Part shown: piece by piece, positions 40,680 to 50,900 of the stretch
Numbering within the stretch: position 1 is the stretch's first letter
Layout: every line of letters starts with the position of its first letter
Source: Sternotherus odoratus
Lineage: Eukaryota > Chordata > Testudines > Kinosternidae
Reading direction: 5' to 3'
NCBI GenBank assembly: GCA_032164245.1
Contig: JAVMKO010000010.1
Span: 30,020,189-30,084,188 of the forward strand
Length of the DNA: 64,000 nucleotides
Program-made: the position numbers and the translations under genes
The notes under the pieces: generated by a model
Seen by the model: the letters and a program-made list of their open reading frames with translations, nothing else
Told to the model about the DNA's origin: nothing
Database searches by the model: none

Positions 40680-41334
40680 TATTGTGGACTGTTGTACACC
40701 TGGACCAATGTCAAACAGCTTTTTTATTTCTTTCCAACACACACACAGACTCAAGCTACGAGTGCCCCTATAACAGCCGTACTGAAGACTTTAGCTATTA
40801 GATAAGTTAGTGGATAATCTGTCAACTGACACATCCAGTATAATTTACAGTCTTACCATTTTGCTCTTATTAGGTATCTTGGACTGAGCAGTTTTGGCCT
40901 TTACTGTATTTGTCCCTATGGATTAAGCATATTTGGGCCACTCCCTTCCTTCTCCATTTTTATTTAAAAGTGCAAACTTTTTAAAGCTGGCTATTGAGTT
41001 ACTAAAAGATCATTCAATAGGAGTCACTCACTACTTCTTACCTTTTGCAGAATGTGGACTGCAGAGACTTGCATTGTAATGTTTCATTTAAAGCCAACAA
41101 AGTTTAATACATTGTTTAATACTGTTTTAGGAAATTTCAGGTCTTGTAAATCACAGTAGTTTTTCTGGTCTAAAATGAAAACATTTGTAGTATTGCCAAA
41201 TTAAAGATATAGGAAAACAACATGTATGTTAAGTCATTCAACTTTTTTCATGGCTGTGTGAGGATATGAACTGTTTCTTGGAAGAGATACTCTTTATTAG
41301 ATTGTTGTATTTTTAAGCAGAGCAAGGCTGTGCC

Positions 41335-41340
41335 AATAAA
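41335..41340 (+). terminator. UBE2Q2 proximal polyadenylation signal
   Basis: AATAAA lies 656 bases after the stop codon, followed by ACCTTGTAAC and a T/G-containing stretch. Confidence 0.55.
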
Positions 41341-42333
41341 ACCTTGTAACTAGTCACTTCCACTGGGGCATCAGAATCTTGCTGGGCTGTTCCTGCTACT
41401 TGTTGGCTCAAGCTACTTAACAAAAGGAGCCACAGTATGAAGCTTGAAGTTATTTAAGATACTAAAAATCTTTTTAGGTGTTCCATTTTATTAACGGGTT
41501 GTTGCAATCATTTGTAAACTAATGAACTTATAAAGTGATTGGCACAAATCAAAATGAAAATCCTTGAACAAAAGTTTTTATATAAAAGCTACAATAAAAT
41601 ACAAAAAAGACATCACCTGATTCAGAGTTGTAATAATAATGTTGCCATAGTCATGACAGTGCTTTTTGTTATTGAAAGACTAACAGGAACTATTCTTTCA
41701 TTATTAGGAAATGAATCTGGGTCTGTGTAATTACTATATTTCATTGCCTTACCTAAATCAATTCTATTTTGGTTGTAGTATTAGTGATTAGACCTTTGTA
41801 CTGCCAAGGATTGATATAAGGGTGTGTACCATTGATAAAGCACTTTTTTAGCCCAGAAGCATGTGGGGGTTTTTTAGTTACAACTATCAAATTTGTGCTC
41901 TTCTTTTCTTGATCAGGCACCCATTGGCCCTTGTGCATTTGCTTCTAGATCCAGTTTTTAGCTTGAAAGAACAGATTGAAGGAATTTGGTACTACTCCTG
42001 ATAATGTACTGTTTTGTTTCAAATAGTCTTCTAGGGAGTATAGTGGATGACTTGCCAGCCTTTCTGCTTACTTGGTTGTACATATATTTGTATACAATCC
42101 TGGTAGCCAATTGCTCACATAGCAACCTTAAGTGAAAGGCAGAACTCTTTAAGCATTAAAGTTCCTTAAAACCTGAGGCTAAAATCTTTGAATACATTAT
42201 TGAATTCTTTAATATTCTAATGGGCTAGCAGGTTGACAGATGCACATTTGGCATGCTTTGTTTTGGATTTCATTTTTCATTGCAGAATTATTTGGCAATG
42301 TACAGTAATTTGTAAACTTGCATCAAGTTTATG

Positions 42334-42339
42334 AATAAA
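42334..42339 (+). terminator. UBE2Q2 distal polyadenylation signal
   Basis: AATAAA is followed within 30 bases by a GT-rich stretch (CTGTTTGTGGTTAG), a good downstream element. This is the more convincing of the two sites. Confidence 0.65.
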
Positions 42340-42634
42340 GAACCATTTTAAGAATTATTCTGTTTGTGGTTAGTCTTTGAATATAGATAGCTTTCTGTTC
42401 ATGAACATTTTGTGTATGTGTGTTCCCAATGCAATGTATAAAAGGAAAAAGTGGTCAACTCTTTGAGTTGAATTCAAAGAGAATTGAATGTCTTTGAATT
42501 TCAGGCTCATGAGCCCAGGTGTGTAATGCTTCTGTGAAAAGCACCACTAAGTATGCAGACCAATGCATTCTGCACTTGATGAAGTTCCTAAATTGTCTTC
42601 AGGATGGCCCCATAAAGTACACTATAATCTAAGG

Positions 42635-42944
42635 CAGGAGTAGGCAACCTATGGCATGTGTGCCAAAGGCGAGGTGATTTTTCAGTGGCACTCTCACTGC
42701 CCAGGTCCTGACCACCGGTCTGCGGGGGACTGCATTTTAATTTAAGGCTTTTAAAATGTTTAAGAAGCTTCATTTAAAATTATTTACTTTATGTATAACA
42801 ATAGTTTAGTTATATATTATAGACACATAGAAAATGTCTAAAATGTCTACAAATGTTAACATGTATTATTGGCATGCAAAACATTAAATTAGGGTCAATA
42901 AATGAAGACTCAGTACACCACTTCTGAAAGGTTGCCAACCCCTG
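42635..42944 (+). mobile_element. hAT nonautonomous element, copy 1, exact duplication
   Basis: The 310-bp element starts CAGGAGTAGGCAACCTATGG and ends GGTTGCCAACCCCTG, with an exact 8-bp duplication ATCTAAGG at 42627-42634 and 42945-42952. A close relative is at 48358-48653. The AT-rich interior has no coding sequence. Confidence 0.9.
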
Positions 42945-42952
42945 ATCTAAGG

Positions 42953-44600
42953 TATGAAAATTACGTGGATCTCTGGTAGTAAGGCCCATGGGGGCAGGGG
43001 TGGACTTGCACAGCCACAGATGAAAAGTACTCATTCATTGCTACTACTTTATCCTCTAAGCTAAGGTCAATGGGACTTTCAGACTGCATGTCTTGCTAAC
43101 CAACATAACCAACAAGTGAGCAAATGGGAGGAAAGCAACCAGATTCAATCTTCCACTTCTCTGAATATCTTTCTTCTCATCCAAACACCCTAACTTTCTT
43201 GGAATCAAGCCTCCCATAGCAGCCCTCATCTAATCTTGAGTGGATTCTAGGAAAGCCAAAAGACTACACAATCACAATCAGACAGCGCTGAAAATCATTA
43301 GCCATGTAGTCAAATCTGCATCATTTGGTAAATGGAAGCAGACAGCACCGAATGCTGGGCTACCCCACAATTGCCCTTTGTCAAACAACTAACACAATCC
43401 CTGCCTTGAGTTCACAGTCTAAATCAGAAACAGGAAACAAAATAATTGTTTTGAAGTAAAAGCATATGAGAGTTTGATCTCCATTTACCTTGCAAAAATG
43501 GAAAATCTTCCTAAACCTAAATAATTAAAAATGTATTAAAGTGCACCTCAACTCTCCTTTAACATATAGTGGCAGTATTGTATGGGAGTCTAGGACCAAA
43601 ATGGTTCTATCTTCAGCAGTTTGAGCTGCATGGGCAGTGGATAGAGGAAATGTCACCTTCAATATAGGTGACACTAAAGTAACTTTCAAGTGTTATTCTC
43701 CATATAGAAATCTCTTACATTAAAGGGACATTAACATAGAAACTGCTGACCATTTCTGAAGGTTGTGCGCAGTGTTATAGTTGTGTTTAGTCCCAGGATA
43801 TGAGAGAGAAAAGGTGGGTGAGATCTTGGAACATCTTTGGTGGAAGAGATAGACAATATTTTGAGCTAAACAGGGCTTCTTCAGGTTTCTAAAAGGACAC
43901 TTTAAAAAGATGCCCAAATCTCCCTTGCCTGCTTTTTTTGTATGTAGTTTTAAAATTTTAGTTTTTCATTCCCTCACCTCCTCCTTTCCTACCAGGGAAC
44001 TGTGCAGTTAGCTTAATCATTACTCTACAAATGTTGTGTGGGATGGGGGAAATTTTACCATAAGATGTGCTGCTTTTTCATATTCACTTAGGTTGAGAAG
44101 GGCTGTTGATCAATTGTAATTCAGCTACAGCCTGTGCCTTAAACTCACTCACTTTATATGTAACTGCGCCTCAGGTTGAGGCAGCAAGGGTGTTTTTTAG
44201 TGAGGTGCAGAGGAGAAGGTATAGCTTTTACTTTCACACATTAATCCACTTGCTCCAGGCCCAGTTAACACAGCTTTTAGGCTGAACTCTTGTTATGCCA
44301 GTGGTCTAATAATCCATAGCTGATCGATCCCGTCCTAGCGCAGTGTGTTCTTCACCTACAGTGCAAGGCTTGGGCAGGATGTAAAGGGAGGGCATCCGCG
44401 CTGCAGGCTCCTGAGCCTGTGCCTCTTGTGGGGTGGGGCTTGGGGCGCTGCCCCACCCCCTGCTCAGGCAGAGGCATGGCATGGCTGTCTCTCCCTACCC
44501 CACTACTGGCAGCGTTAACGACACTAAGCCACCCCACACCATGTAAGGGATTTGTCCTCAGCGCCTGTGGGGCTAGGCCCTGCTGCTGTCCCCGGAGTAC
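42953..44600. other. Intergenic region between UBE2Q2 and FBXO22
   Basis: No gene was recognised. A degraded repeat piece at about 43795-43905 (GAGAGAAAAGGTGGGTGAGA, then GGGCTTCTTCAGGTTTCT) resembles a common vertebrate retroelement fragment. GC content rises from about 44340 into the FBXO22 CpG-rich promoter. Confidence 0.5.
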
Positions 44601-44639
44601 AGTTGGGCAGAAGACAGGGCTCCAACGGCTATCGTAATG

Positions 44640-44847
44640 TCACGTGCTCAGTTCGCAGCCACTAGCACCATCCCCACATCAGGGAAGGGCTTTGTGGCTG
44701 GTCACGTGCTCTAGAGGCTGAGCCCGGAAGAGGACACCGTGCGGATGACGTACTCAGAGTGCGCCGCTGCTAGGGGCTTCCGGTTCCCCGCCCGCTTCTT
44801 GGTGCGCGAGGCAGGCGCCGGGAGCAGAGGCGTGGGTGGCGGTTGCC
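44640..44847 (+). promoter_or_regulatory. FBXO22 promoter with E-box, ETS, CRE-like and GC-box sites
   Basis: This is GC- and CpG-rich sequence just upstream of the FBXO22 start codon. Visible motifs: CACGTG palindromes at 44641-44646 and 44703-44708 (both within GTCACGTGCTC), ETS-type CCCGGAAG at 44722-44729 and CTTCCGG at 44777-44783, CRE-like TGACGTA at 44746-44752, and a GC box CCCCGCCC near 44787. There is no TATA box. This is the usual layout of a housekeeping CpG-island promoter. Confidence 0.7.
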
Positions 44848-44951
44848 ATGGAGTCGGACGGCAAAGGGGCCTATGTGCTGAGTAACCTGGCTGAGGTGGT
44901 GGAGCGGATCCTGAGCTTCCTGCCCACCAAGGCATTGCTGCGGGCGGCCTG
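44848..44951 (+). CDS. FBXO22: FBXO22 exon 1 (start, F-box)
   Basis: The exon encodes [20 protein letters not shown] to LRAA plus two bases of a cysteine codon. The N terminus before the F-box is about 12 residues shorter than in human, with no cysteine-rich GCCGEC-like start. The donor is GTGAGG. Confidence 0.93.
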
Positions 44952-47900
44952 GTGAGGACCGGCCCGGGGTTTCCTCTCGAGCTGCCCCATGGGGGTGGGG
45001 ATCTGCCCCCGCTCCTTCAGCCAGCCCCCGTGGAGCTGGCCGAGCCCCGTTCTCCTGCTGGGGCCGTCGCCCTCCCCTGGAACCGGGCCCGGGTGCTTCC
45101 CCGCCTCGTGCGCAGGGCGGAGCCCGACGACAGTTTGGGATCCAAGAGCGTGTTCCACTCCGAGGAGCGCGCGCCCGGGCCGGTGACGCAAGTGACTCTC
45201 TCCCCGGCCGGCGGGGGAACGGCTGGGCCCGTGGGCGGGGAGCGCACAGGCTCCAAGACCCGAGAACGATGTGTAAGAGGAAGCAAGGGCTGGCCCCGGC
45301 CCTGCTTCGGGCTGGCCAGGCCTCGCTGCTTCTGCAGGGATGCGCTGAGGAACAGCCCTCGGTTCCCCGCCTCTCTGAAGTCAGCCCCGCCCTCAGAATG
45401 GCGTAAAAACACGCTCTTTACTTCAGCCAGGTTCCGACGGAGTCCGCGGTGCTGCCACCCCGGGGCCGTTGCTTACCTAGCTTTCCTTTGCTGGCCCACG
45501 CAGCCGCCCAGCTTTGGGAGAAGCTCCTGATAGTGCTTGTCACGTTTGTAAATGTTGACAAAGTATTTTGAGCTCCCCAGATCAAAGGAGCCCTAGCAAC
45601 GCTGTGCTGTTGTGGTTAGTAGAGCTGTAACCGCCTGACCCGCTCTGGAAGGAGGAGTCTTGTAGGTGCTTGACAAGTTTGTTTTTAAAACGAACTGATT
45701 ATGTTGAGTGAATTGTGAGGCCTCCTTTTGTTTTGAATGTTTCAAATTAACATTTTTATTTTTGGAGAGAAACTTAAAATGACGCATCACTATGTTCTTT
45801 ACATACATATTGCTGCCACTGAACTCCATCATCAGGAGTCAGAATAATAGAATTAGTGACTAAATCTGATATGAGAAAAAAGATTTTTTTCCCCACATAT
45901 ATAAGGAGTGTTTTGTCCCTATACACTTTCTGCATAATACAAGGTTACCTTTGCTGTACTTTAACAGCATTTTGTCTTGCTAATTTATATATTTGTGCTG
46001 TAGAGAGGAGCTGGGAATGAATTGTACAATATGCTCTTTTGACCAACTATCCCGACACGTTATTTGCTTAATTTATTGTGACCGGTACTAAGTGAGGCAA
46101 TTCATTGTCAACGTTTCTGGTATTTTTTGAAATTCAGAAACAGATCTTAAGACAATACCCATACATACAATGCATTCAGTTTGGTTTTCTACTAACATCT
46201 ATTAAAGAGCAATCAACAATTTGAATTTTGAGATTTAAACTTGATCTTTATCTTTTAAGTGCAAGAGATTTCTCATAAGAATGTGGGATAGATACTTCAA
46301 AGTCAAAAATTTAATTAAAAAACAGTTGATGGACAGCAGCTAAGATTCCTTTTGTGTATTGTAGTAAATTTTTATCTTTTAGTGTTTGCCGGTTATGGAG
46401 AGAATGTGCCCGCAGATTACTGAGAACTCAGCAGAGCATAGCATGGGTCTCGGCACTTGAGACTGGTCCATCTGATAGTCATTCACTGGTCCGTGCATTA
46501 GCCGAAGAGCTTGAGGTAGGTAAAATACCACTGTTAATAGCCAATGTGAATTTCTGACTACGGTGGTATAATCCACACGTACACTTGTGAGTCTGCGATG
46601 ATATATTTTTCTAAAGTCAGTTCTTCCATACTGTTGTTGTAGTGCACCTTTTAAGTTTCCGTTCATATTTATACACAGCTGTATAAGGATATAAAAGTGG
46701 CCGCACTGGGTCAGACCAAAGGTCCATCTAGCCCAGTATACTCTCTTCCAACACTGGCCAATGCCAAGTGCCCAGAGGAAAAGAACAGAACAGGTAATCA
46801 TCAAGTGATCCATCCCGTCGCCCACTCGATTACCTATTCTGTTAATTCCCTCTGGGGCACATGGCATTGGCCATTATCGGAAGACAGGATACTGGGCTAG
46901 ATGGACCTTTGGTCTGTCCCAGTATGGCCACTCTCATGTTCTTATGTCCTTATACAGCTGTTTTATGGTTAGGGAAAGTTCTGTCATCTTGCCTTAAGCA
47001 TCACATGGAGTTTCATGACTTTGTCTGACCCTTTCACTAAAAAGACATTATAAAGCTTGGGTTGGTCTTACAAATCAGGCATATTTCAATTTATTTTTTC
47101 TGGTTTTGACCCCTTTATCCATTGAAGTCAGAGAACTCCATTTTGTTTTGTGATTCCCATTGTGTTTTAGGAGCTCCGCTTTGTATTTTAACCTTCATTT
47201 TGAAATGTGACCTTAATGTTATCTTTCAAATTCTTGTGTGAATTAGAACATCCATGGGTGGGGGAAAGAGTGGGAGGGGGGAAAGCTGTGACAGCAATCA
47301 AGGGCCATTAACATTGTCAACATTGAATGACTTTTCCATATGATGGCGGAGTTCAATTGATAGGGCTGACTTTGAATTTGGGGAGAGGATGGTCTGCATC
47401 AGCTGAAACATGTGGACCAAAGGGGGAAGAGACTGTTTTAAAAGAGAGGTGCTTCTCTAAGCAAGGGGGTCAGTCCACTGGCACAGGTAAAAAGACCAAG
47501 CTGAAGAAGGTAGGAAGTGTTGCCAAGCCTCAGGACATTGTCCAAAGTTAAGACACTCAGAATGGGAGAGATCAGACTTGGGGGACAAAGGGAGGAGAGA
47601 CTGTGGTTGGGATTTTGTTCGTTTTTGTGTTCTCTTTAACTCGCTAATGCTTTCTAAGAGAACAGTGTCTATAGTTAAGAAGTTCCTTTGCTAAGCCTGT
47701 GTTCTTTGCTTCTCTGCCACATTGTCCCAGAAAAGTTTAACTGGCAGCCAGAGGTCCCAAGCCAGGTGGATTCTGAAGGTAACATGTCTAAGCAATTGGC
47801 AGTTCAGGAAGGGTGTGGCACTGATTCCCAAATCCAGGCAGCTGGAATGCAAGGAAGAGTGTCAGACATGGGGTCTGCGCTTGGGAGTGTGCCTGAGAGA

Positions 47901-50900
47901 CGTTCAGCTACAAACGCTGGTCACTGCTGATGCCCAAGGGAGTTAGAGGCACATTGGATCCAGTGGGTTAGGTCCACTCACTCCAGACTGGTGTCTGTTC
48001 AGAGAGTGGGGCTGGGCCAGGCTGTAATAGGCAGGATTTCTGTTTTTAAACTGGCTTGTAAATTTTAATTTGAGTTTTAGTAATTTTAAGGTGATGGTGA
48101 TAACACGGTAAGGAAAGTTCATTTTAAAATATATTCTTATGTTGACACTGATACTTAATTTGAGAGAATTTTAGGCAACTGTGTCTAACCAGGCAGAGAG
48201 CAGTACAGTCTTGGAAACATATTTGCCAGTGGCAGGTAGTAAGTTATCTGTGACGAGTCTGGGGTCTGATTTTTTCAGCATTCTGGAGAATATATGCCCT
48301 AATTTTTCATCTCAAATTTTTAAAAGTTCTAACCGCTTACGTAAATGTACACTGGAGCAGGCAACCTATGGCACGTGCGCCAAAGGCAGCACGCCAGCTG
48401 ATTTTCAGTGGCACTGACTGCCCGGGACCTGGCCACTGGTCCAGGGTGCTCTGCATTTTAATTTAATTTTAAATGAAGCTTCATACACATTTTAAAAACC
48501 TTATTTACTTTACATACGATAAGTTAGTTAATATATTATAGACTTAGAATGAGACCTGAAGACGTTAACATGTATTACTGGCACGCAAAACCTTAAATTA
48601 GGGTGAATAAATGAAGACTCAGCACACCACTTCTGAAAGGTTGCCGACCCCTGTACTGGAGAATGTCAATGCATGGTTTATAGCACTTTAAAATGAGCGA
48701 AGCTGAAGCAGGTGATGTTCACTGCTACTGATGCAAACTTTAGAGAGCTTGCACCACTGACTATCAAAAGAGGAAAGTATTTCTAGTTCCAAACAACAAT
48801 GAATATTTAAATAGAGTATTTCTCTGGAAACACAGGTGTACAGATCACTACAGTTGGAGAGATTTATTGTTTTTATATAAATCAGCTCTTGAAGTGGTAA
48901 CTGGATGGCTCCTGGGATTTACAACTCGACATGGAGTGCTCTGCCTTTAGGGCCGCAAATATGGGCTACTAGCATAAGTGCCCGGCGCTGCTCGGGTCAG
49001 TCGGAGGTGGGGAGGTGGCAGACAGCTGATACCCCCTGACCAACCCCAACACCCACCCCTCACCCACCCCGACACCTTCCCACCCCCCCAAGAAAACCCG
49101 ACACCCCCACCTCACCCCCCGACCGAACCCGACACCCCCACCTCACTTACCATCCCACCAAACCCAACTCAGATCCGTCGCGGGGGGGGGGGGCAGAGCT
49201 GAGGGATTCCGGGGACCTTTGCAGGTGGGGGGCGGCACAGAGCTGATGGATTCTGGGGTTCCGTTGGGAGGGGGGAGGGGCAGAGAACTGAGGGATCTCC
49301 GGGGTTCCGTTGGGAGGGGGGAGGGGCAGAGAACTGAGGGATCTCCGGGGTTCCGTTGGAGGAGGGAGGGGTGAGCTGAGCGAGTGAGGTGTCTGTTGGA
49401 GGGGGGTATTATGACATCATCACCACCTACCTGCCCAGCTGATGTGATTGGCCCTGAAAGACTTTCACCCCTGGGGGGCGTCAGAGGTGAGATCCGAAAA
49501 TTTTTCGACCCTTACCAGCATCTAGACCCCAAGACCCCTCACTGTACCAAATTTCAAGTCTCTGGCTCAAACGGTGCGGGAGGAGTTCGCAGTCATACAT
49601 ACATACACCACTTGACTTTTATATATATATAGATATCAGTAGTGATAAAGTTGTTACCATCTGACAGCTGTTTGATCCGAATTAATTTCAGTAAAGTGCA
49701 CTGAGGTCCTTTGAGGTCCTAGAGATGTTCTCATGGTTGTCATAGCCAGATCTTTCCTATCACTGACCTCCAGGAAACTCCCTCTCTTGCCTCTAGTTAA
49801 TTTTGGTTTTCTTTGTAGGACAAAGGTGTTAGCCTGCAATTAGGTAGCAGAGTCTGCTTTTCTTATACTGTGTTTTCATTTATCTTTTTGTACTTTACAG
49901 AATGTGCATGTGCTGCCACAAACAGTGCTCTACATAGCAGATGCAGAGACTTTCAGTGGCTATGAAGAGTGTCACGGACAAAAGAGAGGTATGTATAAAT
50001 CTTATCTATACTTCTTTAAGAGAACCTTGTCATGTACAACTATAATGGGGTAGGAAAACAAATCAGGAAATGTGATATTGTCAAGAGAGCATTGTCACCT
50101 TGGGTTTTCATCAAGAGATGTGATCCATGTAAATGTAGGCTATTCTCTCACTCCCCCTCCCCTCCCCAGCTGGACTGAAGAGGGATGGGACTTCCTCCTC
50201 CCCTGGACAGGCCCCTCCCATGGCTGGGTCAGACCCACCTCTGGGAACTTCCCAAAGCTGCAGGAAGCTCTGAGGCTGTTGGCTGGGAGCCCAGTTCTGA
50301 GGAAAGTCCCACCACCAGAAGTGGTACAGAAGCAAGGGTGCCAATACTGCATCCCCATTGCAGTAGTCTTGCAACTGCCCCCCGAGAATCCCCTTTTTGG
50401 GTCGGGACCACCATGGTTAAAACATCATGAAATTTCAGTGTGAAATTTACCAAAATGGAACTTAAATTTGGTAGGGCCCTATCCATATAATCATAATAAT
50501 TAGGGCTGTTGATTAATTGAAGTTAACTCAAAAAGTTAATCACACTGTTAATAGAATACCTAAATTTATTAAATATTCTGGATGTTTTTCTATATTTTCA
50601 AATATATTGATTTCAATTATAACACAGAATACAAAGTGTACAGTGCTCACTTTATATTATTTTTTATTACAAATATTTGACCTCTAAAATGATAAAAGAA
50701 ATAGTATTTTTCAGTTCACCTCATACAAGTACTGTAATGCAATCTCTTTATCATGAAAGCGCAAGTTACAAATGCAGATGTTTTATTTGTTACATAACTA
50801 CACTCAAAAACAAAACAATGTAAAACTTTGTCTACAAGTCCTCTCAGTCCTATCTCTTAGCCAATCACTAAGAGAAACAAGTTTGTAATTAAGAAATGGG

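Larger units (their letters stand above)
40680..42360 (+). other. UBE2Q2: UBE2Q2 3' UTR
   Basis: This AT-rich non-coding tail starts with a CACACACAC tract and holds no long open frame. It has two AATAAA signals, at 41335-41340 and 42334-42339, so two alternative 3' ends about 1 kb apart are plausible. Extent is inferred from the last signal. Confidence 0.7.

Noticed and set aside
44952..45530. A 192-residue open frame after FBXO22 exon 1
   Set aside because: CpG-island intron sequence. The splice donor at 44952 joins correctly to exon 2, and the frame shows no domain.
46379..46867. A 162-residue minus-strand frame overlapping FBXO22 exon 2
   Set aside because: It is antisense to a real exon and runs into the CR1 inverted repeat; no domain.
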